Shown in pieces: positions 16,687 through 25,785 of a stretch of DNA of 64,000 bases (position 1 is the stretch's first letter; the number at the start of each line of letters is the position of its first letter). Position numbers and translations under genes: made by a program. This stretch comes from Io17-Chloro-G2 sp034420695 (GTDB lineage Bacteria; Chloroflexota; Dehalococcoidia; Lucifugimonadales; UBA3495): contig DAOULB010000018.1 of the NCBI GenBank assembly GCA_034420695.1, forward strand, positions 202,771 through 266,770, given 5' to 3'. The notes under the pieces are model-generated. The model saw nothing but the letters and a program-made list of their open reading frames with translations. It did no database searches and was not told the DNA's origin.

Positions 16687-17892
16687 ATGATTGATATTCA
16701 GGAAAACGGTATTTCGTTATACGTCCATGTTCCCTTTTGCAAGACCAAGTGTCCCTACTGCGATTTCAATACCTACCAAGGTATTGAGGGTCTGATGATG
16801 CCTTTCCTTGATGCTCTGAAGACGGAGATAGGACTGTGGGGACAAGCTTTGGGCGGCCCGGCGGTCAACACCGTCTTCTTCGGCGGCGGCACCCCCTCCT
16901 ACCTGCCCCGGGGGGAAATCGGCAAGGTGCTCTCCTCCATCAGGGATGCATTTCCCGTCGCTGCCAATGCCGAAATCACGATAGAGGCCAATCCCGGAGA
17001 CTTGGATCGGGAGGCCTGTCATGAATTGCTGGCCCAAGGTGTGAACAGGCTGAGCATCGGGGTCCAGTCGCTGAACAATCCGCTGCTCGCGCTGCTGGGG
17101 CGCCGCCACGACGCCGGCCAGGCTGCTGCTGCTTTTTCCATCGCCCGGGAGGCCGGATTTTCCAACGTCAACCTGGACCTGATGTACGGGATTCCCAAGC
17201 AGACCATGGAGCAATGGACCGAGACCCTCACCGCGCTGATGGATTTGTGTCCCGAGCACATTTCTATGTACTCCCTGACCGTGGAGGACGGAACACCCTT
17301 CCAGAAATGGGTCGACGAGGGAAAGCTTCCCGACCCCGACCCCGACCTTGCTGCGGACATGTACCACGAAGCGGAAGACAGGCTGCAGAGCGCCAGCTAC
17401 CACCACTACGAAATCTCCAACTGGTGCAAGCCCGGCCTGCCGGCCCGTCACAACCTGGCCTATTGGCGCAACCTCCCCTTCCTCGGCGTTGGGCCTGGCG
17501 CCCACTCTTCCTTGGGAGGGTTCCGCTTTTGGGACTTGGACTCTCCCCGCACCTACAACTACATGGTGCAGCGTTGGCAAGAAGAGGCTCCCCTGCAATT
17601 GGAGGCGATTACCGCCGAAGCGTTGGAGGCGGCGCCCCAGGTGGGGGGCTTCGAGCAACTGGACACCGAAACGTCTTACGGGGAGTCGATGTTTCTGGGG
17701 CTGCGCCTTCTGGACGGCTTCGACTTGGCGGAAGCATCGGCACAAGTGGGGACCAACCTCGCTTCCCACTTCGAGGCGCAAATCAACGAGGCGGTGTCGG
17801 AGGGGCTGCTGCGATGGGAAGGCGGCAAGCTGAAGTTGACCAAGCCGGCCTACCTGATAGCCAACCGGGTGTTCACCCGTTTCGTGGCGTGA
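16687..17892 (+). CDS. hemW: HemW, radical SAM heme chaperone (coproporphyrinogen oxidase-like)
   Basis: A 401-residue HemN-like protein. The radical SAM motif is C18-x3-C22-x2-C25 (FCKTKCPYCDF). The residue after the next position is F rather than C, which is the feature separating HemW from true HemN, where a fourth cysteine follows. FFGGGTPSYL, IEANPGD, NRLSIGVQS, DLMYGIPKQT and a C-terminal HemN-type domain are present. HemW binds heme and is thought to deliver it to respiratory enzymes rather than oxidise coproporphyrinogen. The start has only a weak Shine-Dalgarno. No heme pathway genes adjoin it. Confidence 0.9.
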   Translation: MIDIQENGISLYVHVPFCKTKCPYCDFNTYQGIEGLMMPFLDALKTEIGLWGQALGGPAVNTVFFGGGTPSYLPRGEIGKVLSSIRDAFPVAANAEITIEANPGDLDREACHELLAQGVNRLSIGVQSLNNPLLALLGRRHDAGQAAAAFSIAREAGFSNVNLDLMYGIPKQTMEQWTETLTALMDLCPEHISMYSLTVEDGTPFQKWVDEGKLPDPDPDLAADMYHEAEDRLQSASYHHYEISNWCKPGLPARHNLAYWRNLPFLGVGPGAHSSLGGFRFWDLDSPRTYNYMVQRWQEEAPLQLEAITAEALEAAPQVGGFEQLDTETSYGESMFLGLRLLDGFDLAEASAQVGTNLASHFEAQINEAVSEGLLRWEGGKLKLTKPAYLIANRVFTRFVA

Positions 17893-17921
17893 GGGAGGCC
17901 CGTCGGGGCTCCCAAACCCGG

Positions 17922-17930
17922 TGTTATACT
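17922..17930 (+). promoter_or_regulatory. Putative extended -10 promoter of the DUF433/DUF5615 operon
   Basis: TGTTATACT lies 43 bases before the antitoxin start. No -35 is recognisable. Confidence 0.45.
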
Positions 17931-17972
17931 GGCCTCAAAAGCGCAACACCATCGCCATCAAATGGAGGAGCA

Positions 17973-18305
17973 ATGAGTTACTCCGGAGATAGGCCCGACG
18001 ACGAAGAGGTCCAGACCAGTTATATTGTTATGAGTCCTAACATTTGCGGGGGAAAGCCCAGAATAAAAGGTACCCGCATGGCTGTGCAGCTTATAGTATC
18101 CGAGTACGTCCATTGGCGAATGTCTCCTCGTGAGATTCTGGAAGCCCACCCCCACCTGACCCTTGCTCAAATCCATGCTGCATTGTCCTATTACTATGAC
18201 CACCGTCTCGAAATGAACCGGAAGGCCCTTGAAGACGAAGAATTTGCGATAGAGATGGAAAGGCAGCAGCAGGTAGAGAAGGACAAGAACACCCTGCCAG
18301 CCTGA
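17973..18305 (+). CDS. DUF433 family antitoxin
   Basis: A 110-residue DUF433 protein. The diagnostic order is seen: ICGGKPRIKGTRMAVQLIV, then MSPREILEAHPHLTLAQIHAALSYYYDH, a helix-turn-helix-like domain. A charged tail rich in E, Q and K follows. DUF433 proteins are usually the antitoxin of DUF5615 PIN-like toxins. GGAGGAG is placed two bases before the ATG. Its stop overlaps the toxin start by one base (TGATG), so the pair is translationally coupled. Confidence 0.88.
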   Translation: MSYSGDRPDDEEVQTSYIVMSPNICGGKPRIKGTRMAVQLIVSEYVHWRMSPREILEAHPHLTLAQIHAALSYYYDHRLEMNRKALEDEEFAIEMERQQQVEKDKNTLPA

Positions 18306-18634
18306 TGCCGCTTTCCGTTCTTTGCGATGAACACATCCACTACGCCGTAATTCGTGGGTTGGTTGCCCGAGGAGTTGATGCAGTCTCGGTCCAAAGTATG
18401 GGATTCAGGTCAGCTGGCGACCCATCAGTTTTGGAATTGGCCCACCGGGAAGGCCGGGCACTTTACACTCATGATGAACACTTTTTTATCCTCAATGCTG
18501 CCGGGGCGGAACACTCCGGTATTCTCTTTCACCGTGACAAAAAGTACCGGCTGGGCCAAGCCATTGAGATAGTGCAACTGGCCTGCGAAACGGTTACACC
18601 AGAGGAATTGCGCAACCGCGTGGAATACCTGTAA
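18305..18634 (+). CDS. DUF5615 PIN-like toxin
   Basis: A 109-residue DUF5615 protein, a PIN-related ribonuclease fold. Acidic positions characteristic of the family are seen in VLCDEHIHYAV, then RALYTHDEHF near residues 50-60, followed by GILFHRDKKYRLGQAIEIV. It is the probable toxin of the pair with the DUF433 gene in front. The canonical N-terminal aspartate is retained (D8), so it may be active. It is followed 21 bases later by selB. Confidence 0.85.
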   Translation: MPLSVLCDEHIHYAVIRGLVARGVDAVSVQSMGFRSAGDPSVLELAHREGRALYTHDEHFFILNAAGAEHSGILFHRDKKYRLGQAIEIVQLACETVTPEELRNRVEYL

Positions 18635-18655
18635 TCGAGAGGACGTCCACAGCTC

Positions 18656-20521
18656 ATGTACGTTATAGGCACAGCGGGACACGTGGACCACGGCAAGTCC
18701 ACTCTGGTTAAGGCCCTGACTGACATAGATCCCGACCGGCTCCCCGAGGAGAAGGAGCGGGAGATGACGGTCGACTTGGGCTTCGCTTGGATGACCTTGC
18801 CCAGCGGACGGGAGGTCAGCATCGTCGACGTCCCGGGCCACGAGCGGTTTATCAAGAACATGCTGGCCGGCGTGGGAGCCATTGACTTGGCGTTGCTCAT
18901 TGTGGCCGCCGACGAGAGCGTGATGCCCCAGACCAGGGAGCACCTGGCCATACTGGACCTCCTCCAGATCGATCGGGGGCTGGTCGTAGTCACCAAGGCC
19001 GACTTGGTGGACCAGGAAATGGTGGACTTGGTCAAGGCGGAGGTGGAGGACGCCGTCCACGGTACGTCGATGCAGGGCTGTTCCATTGTGGCGGTGTCCG
19101 CCTACACCGGGGACGGGCTCGAAGAGTTGAAGGAGGCCATCGACCGCATCCTGGACGAGACCCAGGCCCGCTCCGACTTGGGGCGCCCCAGGCTGCCGGT
19201 GGACCGCTGCTTCTCCATCACCGGGTTTGGTACGGTGGTAACCGGCACCCTGGTGGACGGGGGCTTGGCCGTGGGACAGGAGGTGGAGCTGGCAGGGTCG
19301 GGCCAGAAAGCCAGGATTCGGGGCCTGCAGAGCCACAAGAGCTACGTCGACCAAGCACAGCCCGGTGTGAGGCTGGCCGTCAATCTTTCCGGCATTTCCC
19401 GGGGTGACGTGCCCCGGGGCGAAGTGCTTACAACATCGGGCTGGCTGCGTCCCACTCAGAGGTTGGACGCCCGTCTGCGGATGGTGCCGGGTGCGCCCCA
19501 TTCCCTCCGCCACAACCAGGGTGTCTCCTTCCACCTGTTCACCACCGAGTCCACCGCCAGGGTGAGACTGCTGGATGCCGACCGCCTCACCCCTGGGGCC
19601 GAAGGCTGGGCCCAGATACTTCTCACCGACCCGGTGCCCGCCGTAAAGGGCGACTTCTTCATAGTCCGCTCTGCCGAAGAGACTCTTGGAGGAGGGCAAG
19701 TCGTGGACCCCTCGCCCCGGCGAAGGCACCGCCGCTTCAATCAGGAGGTGGTGGAACGGCTGATGATGCTGGACCAGGGAACCGGCGAAGACGTTCTGCT
19801 GACGGTGGCCGAACAGTGGGGCCCCTGCAACCTCACCGACCTTTCCCGCAGGTCCAACCTTCCGGTGCCCGAGGTGCTGGAGCGGACGGCTGCCCTTGCC
19901 GAACTGGGAGAAGTGGTGGTTGTTGGTGAACTGGGCAGCGACGCCGACGCGGTCGTATTCTCTGCCATGGGCTGGGACGTGCTGAAGAACCGGGCCAACA
20001 TGGCCCTCCAGGCCTATCACAGCCAGTACCCGCTGCGTCGGGGAGCCCCATTGCAGGAAGTCCGCAGTCGGTTGGGCATGTCCCAGGCGGTCCACCAGCG
20101 GGTCGTATCGCGTCTTGCCGGGGAGGGTGTGCTGGTCGAGGACGGTCCCTACCTGAGGGCGCCGGGACACGAGGTGGCCCTGAACGCCCAGTTGGAGAAG
20201 CAGGCGGCCGACTACCTGCGGCTCTTGGCGAGTGAGCCGTATTCGCCACCCAGCGACGGCCCTATTGACCATGAGCTGTTGGGTTTGCTCGTAGACCAAG
20301 GGAAAGTGGTCAAGGTAAACGATTCCGTGGTGTTTGCCGCTTCGGCTTACCAGGACATGACCGGCCGCATCGTCGCTCACCTGAAGGCGGAGGGCAGTAT
20401 TACCGTGGCCCAGACCAGGTCCATGTTCAACACAAGCCGGAAGTACGTGTTGCCCCTCCTGGAATACTTGGACCAGCAGCAGGTGACCCGCCGGGTGGGC
20501 GACGAGAGGGTGTTGAGGTGA
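18656..20521 (+). CDS. selB: SelB, selenocysteine-specific translation elongation factor
   Basis: A 621-residue GTPase that delivers selenocysteyl-tRNA to UGA codons by binding the SECIS hairpin. The EF-Tu-like G domain has GHVDHGKST (about 8-16), DVPGHERF and TKAD. Domains II and III follow, with CFSITGFGTVVTGTL, a typical SelB segment. The C-terminal third (about 390-621) consists of winged-helix repeats that bind SECIS RNA, ending in the SRKYVLPLLEYLDQ helix common to SelB C-termini. Its presence means the organism decodes UGA as selenocysteine. Two candidate selenoprotein genes lie at 47061 and 60724. SelA, SelD and tRNA-Sec are not in the window. Confidence 0.95.
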   Translation: MYVIGTAGHVDHGKSTLVKALTDIDPDRLPEEKEREMTVDLGFAWMTLPSGREVSIVDVPGHERFIKNMLAGVGAIDLALLIVAADESVMPQTREHLAILDLLQIDRGLVVVTKADLVDQEMVDLVKAEVEDAVHGTSMQGCSIVAVSAYTGDGLEELKEAIDRILDETQARSDLGRPRLPVDRCFSITGFGTVVTGTLVDGGLAVGQEVELAGSGQKARIRGLQSHKSYVDQAQPGVRLAVNLSGISRGDVPRGEVLTTSGWLRPTQRLDARLRMVPGAPHSLRHNQGVSFHLFTTESTARVRLLDADRLTPGAEGWAQILLTDPVPAVKGDFFIVRSAEETLGGGQVVDPSPRRRHRRFNQEVVERLMMLDQGTGEDVLLTVAEQWGPCNLTDLSRRSNLPVPEVLERTAALAELGEVVVVGELGSDADAVVFSAMGWDVLKNRANMALQAYHSQYPLRRGAPLQEVRSRLGMSQAVHQRVVSRLAGEGVLVEDGPYLRAPGHEVALNAQLEKQAADYLRLLASEPYSPPSDGPIDHELLGLLVDQGKVVKVNDSVVFAASAYQDMTGRIVAHLKAEGSITVAQTRSMFNTSRKYVLPLLEYLDQQQVTRRVGDERVLR

Positions 20522-20527
20522 TGGGCA

Positions 20528-21739
20528 ATGTCCTTGGACTTGGGTGAAACCCTCCTCCAGTTGGAAGAGGCCGCCCGGAATCTGAAGTCGTTCCGGGACG
20601 ACCGGGAACAACGATTGCGTTCCCTGCTCTCTGAAGCATCGGCGGTCACACCCGAGTACGCCCGCCTAAGAACGCAGTACTCCCCGGAAACTCCCTTCCT
20701 GGCGGCCCAAGTCGAAGACCGGCTCCTGGGCGCAGTGCCCCCCGGAGACCTGCCCGTAGACTGGGTGGTGACGGCGGTGGACGGCTCCCACATCGACGTT
20801 GACCGCCACCTTCCCGTCGGCTGCTACTTGGTCAACTTGGGGGGCTGCTCCTTGACCTACGGGTCTCAACCCGGAGCCCGTTTGTTCAGCCGGCCAGGAT
20901 TGGCTTGGGAGCCGGATGACCTCTATGTTTCGGGCAGTTCGGGCCCAAACGATGAGGAACTCGTTACCGGTTCCCTCCTGGGAATGTTACGCACAGTACA
21001 GGAACTGGAACGCTTGGCCGATTCGGTGGAAGAATGTCCCCCGGGCCTGCCTGCCCTCGCGCTGGTCGATGGTTCGCTGGTGCTCTGGGGGCTGTCCGGC
21101 CAAGGATACCGGCCCTTTGTTCGAGACTACATCATAGGGGAGCGGCTTCTGGCGGCGATGGACCGGCTTCAATCCCTGGCGGAAAGCCGCCCCTTGGCCC
21201 TGGCGGCCTACGTTTCGCTTCCCCGCAGCACCGAGGTGGTCAACGCCGCCAGGCTGTGTTTGTGTCCCCACCCGGCGTCTCTGTGCCGCCAGTCCTGCGG
21301 CAACCGCCGCTCGCTGCAATCTCCTTGCGAACTGGCAAATGGCTGTATGGACCGGGAACTGTTCCAGGAAACCCTGCCGGAGGGCTGGCGTTCCCCGGTG
21401 TACCTCACTAATTCGTCGGTTTCCAGGGAGCATTACAGCGAACAACACCGGGTCTGTTTCTACTACCTGAACGTTGGGGAGGAGATCGCCCGTGTGGAAG
21501 TGCCTCGCTGGACGGCCAGGGACGAATCGCTGCTGTCCTTGGGCCACGCCCTGATTCTTGACCAGTGCCGGCGGGGCCAAGGGTATCCGGTGGCGATATC
21601 CGAAGCCCACGAGCAGGCGGTGGTCGACGGCAGGGACCGTCAGGTGTTCAAAGACATGGTGGCCCAGACCCTGGAACGCCTGGGACAGTCCAGCTTCACC
21701 TCGGAGAAAGAGCGCTCCAAGCGCACACCTTGGCTGTAA
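20528..21739 (+). CDS. NurA-domain nuclease with a cysteine-rich insertion
   Basis: A 403-residue NurA-family protein. The metal-binding VVTAVDGSHID motif (D85) begins the nuclease domain. A second acidic strand is ALALVDGSL, and the C-terminal YPVAISEAHEQAVVDGRDRQVF is the conserved NurA tail. NurA works with the HerA/FtsK-like ATPase in DNA end resection, and no HerA is encoded here. Residues about 235-265 hold six cysteines (CLCPHP, CRQSCG, then SPC and GC), suggesting a zinc or Fe-S site. GAGG is nine bases before the ATG, and the gene follows selB by six bases, so they are probably co-transcribed. Confidence 0.8.
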   Translation: MSLDLGETLLQLEEAARNLKSFRDDREQRLRSLLSEASAVTPEYARLRTQYSPETPFLAAQVEDRLLGAVPPGDLPVDWVVTAVDGSHIDVDRHLPVGCYLVNLGGCSLTYGSQPGARLFSRPGLAWEPDDLYVSGSSGPNDEELVTGSLLGMLRTVQELERLADSVEECPPGLPALALVDGSLVLWGLSGQGYRPFVRDYIIGERLLAAMDRLQSLAESRPLALAAYVSLPRSTEVVNAARLCLCPHPASLCRQSCGNRRSLQSPCELANGCMDRELFQETLPEGWRSPVYLTNSSVSREHYSEQHRVCFYYLNVGEEIARVEVPRWTARDESLLSLGHALILDQCRRGQGYPVAISEAHEQAVVDGRDRQVFKDMVAQTLERLGQSSFTSEKERSKRTPWL

Positions 21740-21800
21740 GCCAGCAGATTCCCCATATCGTTCAATCGGGTTGGTCCGGCAGCGGCCTGTTGGTGGGGAG

Positions 21801-23030
21801 CTACCTCCCCGATTCCAGGTGGTCCAGGAACTCTCCGTAGCTGGCGAATCCTGCCACTGTTGTAAGAAAGTCCTCTAATGAGTCGCTGCGCCTCCGCAGT
21901 TCTTCCATTTGGCCGCCAATTGGACTGATGGAACCGGGAATTGTGGCGTATGACTCCCGGAAGGCAAAGTAGGCTTGGTTGATTTTCCGGATGCGGTAAC
22001 CCTGCTCCACAAAAAGAAGGCGGCGCTGCTCCATGTAGGCTTCGGCATCCTCCACCCGTCCTTGGGCCAGCAACTCGCCGGTCCGTCTGCGGGTTTCCTC
22101 CATTGCCCTGGCGAAATCAAATGTAGGAGTTTGGGAAGGGGCTTGCTCTTCCCCCGCCTCCTGCTGTGCCGGCGGCTCTCCGGCTAGCAGGGCCTTGGCC
22201 AAGCCACCCAGCTCGACGCCGCCAATAGTGGCAGCGGTCTCGTTGAGGGTGGTCATCTCGGGGCTGTCCCAGTACCGGCGTCCCAGCGGCCTGAAAATGA
22301 ACCAGTGGTGCAGCCATTCGTGGGCTATGGTGTCCAAGGCCCAGCGCAGGTCCGTGGTTTCTACAACAATGCTGGGATAGCTGGCGATTCCGCCGATATT
22401 CAGGACTACTGCCGACAAGTCCTGTTCCTTCAGCACCCGTTCTTCCATCCGGCTTCTTTCGTCGTCATCAATGCCCGGCTTCAATGCCACCGTCTGTAGC
22501 CTGACAATGCGGTCCCTGGGCGACACGACCAATACGCCCGGCGGCTCTGAGAAGTGGGTGTCCACCGGAGGAAAGACGGTCCCGGCCCAATAAGGGAACC
22601 CCTCATTTATGAGAGCGTCGTTGATTGCCGATTCCAGGACTTCTTCGACACTTGCCTGCAACTCCTGACGGCGCTCCTCCAAGGCTCGAATCTCTGCCCT
22701 GGGTGCTGTCTCAGGCTGCAAATCGGCCAAGTCTCCGGATCGCCCGGCCCTGTTCAGTTCCCTCAACTGGCGCCCCAAGTCGAAGAACTCCATCACCAAG
22801 GCTTCCCGTTCTTCCGGCGGAGAAGGGCTGCTCCAAGGGAAAACGTCTCCGGCCCTGCGGACCCACTTGTCAAAGAGGTTGTAAGTTTCCCAGGACAGGA
22901 AGTCGTAGCGGTAGGGTGCAACTAAGATATCCACGGGCGTCGGCCGGTAGTCCCCGCTCCAGGCCACGGTCAAAAACAGGGCGAAAAGCAGTAACCGGAA
23001 CCAGGCCCGAATTCCCTTGAGGACAAACAT
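21801..23030 (-). CDS. Membrane-anchored HExxH metallopeptidase-like protein
   Basis: A protein of about 409 residues with one N-terminal transmembrane segment (about residues 10-25) and a large extracytoplasmic domain. A zinc-protease motif is present: IAHEWLHHW gives H237-E-x-x-H241, and a downstream glutamate in TTLNETAATIGG (about 264) could be the third ligand, a gluzincin arrangement. Residues 80-145 and 300-345 look coiled. No named family is recognised. The ATG is chosen as start; a TTG at 23066 would add 12 residues. Confidence 0.6.
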   Translation of the reverse strand: MFVLKGIRAWFRLLLFALFLTVAWSGDYRPTPVDILVAPYRYDFLSWETYNLFDKWVRRAGDVFPWSSPSPPEEREALVMEFFDLGRQLRELNRAGRSGDLADLQPETAPRAEIRALEERRQELQASVEEVLESAINDALINEGFPYWAGTVFPPVDTHFSEPPGVLVVSPRDRIVRLQTVALKPGIDDDERSRMEERVLKEQDLSAVVLNIGGIASYPSIVVETTDLRWALDTIAHEWLHHWFIFRPLGRRYWDSPEMTTLNETAATIGGVELGGLAKALLAGEPPAQQEAGEEQAPSQTPTFDFARAMEETRRRTGELLAQGRVEDAEAYMEQRRLLFVEQGYRIRKINQAYFAFRESYATIPGSISPIGGQMEELRRRSDSLEDFLTTVAGFASYGEFLDHLESGR

Positions 23031-23074
23031 GCCGGACACTATCCGGGACGTTGGGCTTGGCCGCAACCCTCCGG

Positions 23075-24241
23075 TCAGGCCAAGACGCGGTAGCGGTAAC
23101 TGGAGGATAGGAGGTCTCCCTCCTCGAAACGGGAGAACCGCAGGGGGTGGATGTCGATGGTGGACGCTTGGCCTTGGGTGATCAGCTCGGCCATGGTCAG
23201 CCCGATCATTGGGGATAGCTTGAAGCCGTGGCCGCTGAAGCCTATGGCGCAGTACAGCCCGTCGATTCCTGGCACCTTGTCCAGGATGGGGTGCCAGTCG
23301 GGAGTGGTGGTAAAGAGGCCGCTCCAGCCTCCGCGGAAGTAGGAGTCGGACATGGCGGGCATCCGGCGGGCCAGTTTACCCAGGGTTTCCGCCAAGGCGT
23401 CCATGTCCACTCCCTCATTGTAGGCGTCCACGTCCACGTCCTCGTCCTCGCCGAATCCCGCCATGGTCATGCTGGAACCGTCGGGGCGGAAGGAAAAGGA
23501 CTGGGCGATATCCCCCACCGTGGGATGATTGGCAATCCGGTCGTAGGGACGGGTGAGTGTGGCAACTTGGTGCCGCACCGGGACCAAGGGCGCGTCGACG
23601 CCGCAGGCGGCCAGGGTGGCCCGCGACCAAGGGCCGGCAGCAACCACCGCCGTGGGGGTCTCCACCCTCCCTTGGGCGGTTACTACGGCGGTCACCCGGC
23701 CTCCTGTGACTTCGATGCCGGTGGACGGGTTTCTAAGCTGTATTTCGGCGCCCATCTCCCGGGCCTGCGCACCGTAGGACGTGGTGACCATGTAAGGGTC
23801 GGCGTAGCCCGACAAGGGTTCCCAGGCCAGCCCTTCTCTTTCGTCCACTTCCACCATCGGCGCCAGTCGGCTCACCTCCTCGGTGGTCACCAAGCGGGTG
23901 TCTATGCCCAGCTCCTGCTGCATTGCAATGTTGCGTTCCAAGGCCCCACGGTCTCTCTGCTCTACAACCACCAAGTAGCCTGTCTCCACGAAACCCGACG
24001 ACCCGCCCACCATCTCGCCAAAGTTGGTGAACACCTTGAGGCTCTCCCAAGCCATGGAGGCGGTGACTGGGTTGGAATAGTGCATCCGGCAGATGGCCTG
24101 GGAACGTCCGGTGGAGCCGGAGCCCAGCACGTCCCGTTCCAACAGCACCGTGTTGGCAACGCCCATCTGCGCCAAGTAGTACAACAGGCTGCACCCGACC
24201 ACGCCGCCGCCGATGACCACCACGTCTGCCGTAGTCCTCAT
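23075..24241 (-). CDS. FAD-dependent oxidoreductase of the DAO/sarcosine oxidase family
   Basis: A 388-residue flavoprotein. The dinucleotide-binding motif VVVIGGGVVGCSLLYYLAQ (G-x-G-x-x-G) starts at residue 8, and the acidic LLERD ends the second strand. GSGSTGRSQAICR matches the flavin-contact region of the glycine/sarcosine oxidase and dimethylglycine dehydrogenase family. The C-terminal CAIGFSGHGFKLSPMIG is the conserved FAD-pyrophosphate and active-site loop. It probably oxidises an amino acid or N-methylated amine. AGGAGG stands about ten bases before the ATG. It is separated from the metalloprotease gene by 44 bases on the same strand. Confidence 0.88.
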   Translation of the reverse strand: MRTTADVVVIGGGVVGCSLLYYLAQMGVANTVLLERDVLGSGSTGRSQAICRMHYSNPVTASMAWESLKVFTNFGEMVGGSSGFVETGYLVVVEQRDRGALERNIAMQQELGIDTRLVTTEEVSRLAPMVEVDEREGLAWEPLSGYADPYMVTTSYGAQAREMGAEIQLRNPSTGIEVTGGRVTAVVTAQGRVETPTAVVAAGPWSRATLAACGVDAPLVPVRHQVATLTRPYDRIANHPTVGDIAQSFSFRPDGSSMTMAGFGEDEDVDVDAYNEGVDMDALAETLGKLARRMPAMSDSYFRGGWSGLFTTTPDWHPILDKVPGIDGLYCAIGFSGHGFKLSPMIGLTMAELITQGQASTIDIHPLRFSRFEEGDLLSSSYRYRVLA

Positions 24242-24514
24242 GGGACAATCACCTCCTGTTCTGGCGCCCCGGACTCTTGATCGCCCCGCCGGTATCCAGC
24301 GTAGCTGACCTGTTTCGATTCAATCAGGCCCAACGGAGAATATACAGGAAATTCTGCGGCGGCAGAACGCCCCCTTTTTTTGCCCGTCTGGGAGGGCCTG
24401 CCGGACTTGGCATTGATGAATTCTTCACATCTATGAGTTAACCTGTACCGGGAATCCAAGCGGGAGACGCCGGGGAACTGCATCTCCACAAGCGTAGGGA
24501 GGAGAGGAACAACA

Positions 24515-25744
24515 ATGCTGATCGGGCTGTTTGCGGGTTCAATCGCGGCGATAGTGGCCGTATTGGTGTCGTTGCCCCTCCACTCTCCCTTGGCCAATGC
24601 TTTCAACTCCCTGACGGTCGCCTTGGCCTCGCTCATTGTTGGCCTGGCTGCCGGGTTCTTCTGGAACCGGTTGGGCGAGAATTCCCAGCGGGTGAAATAC
24701 TTCGCCGCGGGCATGGCGGTGTTTTTCGTCGTTGTTGCAGTCGTCATTGTGATCGTCGGGGACTTGGCATTCCCTCGGCTATTGGGCTTCGGCCTGCCCC
24801 TGGCGGTGATAGTCTTCGTCCTCGTTGGCGTGTTCGTACCCCTCTACCAGCGTCTGCCAACCAGGTCTGCCCACTGGTACACCGCAGCGCTGTTGATAGC
24901 CGCTCTGGGAATGGGTTTCGGCTTGGTGACCCAAAGCGACGCTGAAAGCGGCGATTTGGCCCTTCCGGAACCGGCCCCCAGGCCCGCGGCTTCAGCGCCA
25001 CCGGCAACTCCGGCGGCCGCCGAGTCCCCGACTCCGGCTCCGACCCAGGTTGCGGCTCAAGTCCCTACGGAGGAGGCTCAGGCGGCAGTCCCTGATCCCA
25101 CTTCCGTCCCAGAGACAGCGGCGGCTTCTCCAACTGATCAGCCTGCTGCCTCTCCACCAACGTCGATGCCTGCCCCTCCTCCCACCGAGGCCGCTGTTTC
25201 AACGGACCCTGCCCCCGCGGTGGAACAAACGACGGATGCCCAGTACCTTGTCGGGGAGGGGTCTGAAATCACTTTCACCGTGGGCGAGCAACTGACCCGC
25301 ATACCACTGCCAATAGAGGCAGTAATGCGTAGCGAAGAGCTTTCCGGGCACATAAACGTTGACGGCAGACCCTCCTCCATACAGGTGAATCTGCACTCTC
25401 TGGCCAGCGATGAGCAATACCGCGACCGGTACGTGCGCAGCCGCATGTTTCCCGATCATCCCGTGGCTACCTTAACCGTGGAGGGAGTTGGTGACCTGCC
25501 GGAGCAGTTCGCCGGCGGAGAGGAGTTCCAGCATCGGGTCGATGGCACGCTGAACCTGAACGGCGTCGACCACCCCATGTCATTCGACTTGGAGGTGCGC
25601 AACGACGGCGACGTGCTCTACATCCTGGGCCGCACGGTCTTCAGTTGGCAGCAACTGGGGATACCGGTGCCCACCGCCAGGTCTGTGGTGTGGGTGGAGG
25701 ACGATGTGGACGTGCAGGTGCTGCTGGAAGCCAGGGTGCCCTAG
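24515..25744 (+). CDS. Membrane protein with proline-rich linker and C-terminal YceI domain
   Basis: A 409-residue protein in three parts. Residues 1-140 contain four hydrophobic helices. Residues about 150-235 are a low-complexity linker of P, A, T and S that should span the cell envelope. Residues about 243-409 are a YceI-like lipocalin-type domain, recognised by ITFTVGEQL, SGHINVDGRP, YVRSRMFPDHPVATLTVEG and LNLNGVDHPMSFDLEVR. YceI proteins bind isoprenoid or other lipids. AGGGAGGAGAGG precedes the ATG. The fusion to a helical membrane domain is unusual compared with the typical single-domain secreted YceI. Confidence 0.8.
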   Translation: MLIGLFAGSIAAIVAVLVSLPLHSPLANAFNSLTVALASLIVGLAAGFFWNRLGENSQRVKYFAAGMAVFFVVVAVVIVIVGDLAFPRLLGFGLPLAVIVFVLVGVFVPLYQRLPTRSAHWYTAALLIAALGMGFGLVTQSDAESGDLALPEPAPRPAASAPPATPAAAESPTPAPTQVAAQVPTEEAQAAVPDPTSVPETAAASPTDQPAASPPTSMPAPPPTEAAVSTDPAPAVEQTTDAQYLVGEGSEITFTVGEQLTRIPLPIEAVMRSEELSGHINVDGRPSSIQVNLHSLASDEQYRDRYVRSRMFPDHPVATLTVEGVGDLPEQFAGGEEFQHRVDGTLNLNGVDHPMSFDLEVRNDGDVLYILGRTVFSWQQLGIPVPTARSVVWVEDDVDVQVLLEARVP

Positions 25745-25785
25745 GGGGCTGGCAAGGGGTGGTAGAGGACCGCTTGCGTGGCAGG

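Noticed and set aside
18425..20611. A 728-codon open frame opposite selB
   Set aside because: A GC-rich codon-pattern shadow of selB with no domain-like sequence.
24352..24381. TTCTGC/GCAGAA hairpin near a run of seven T
   Set aside because: The stem is only 6 bp and seven bases separate it from the T run, so it is not a convincing terminator.
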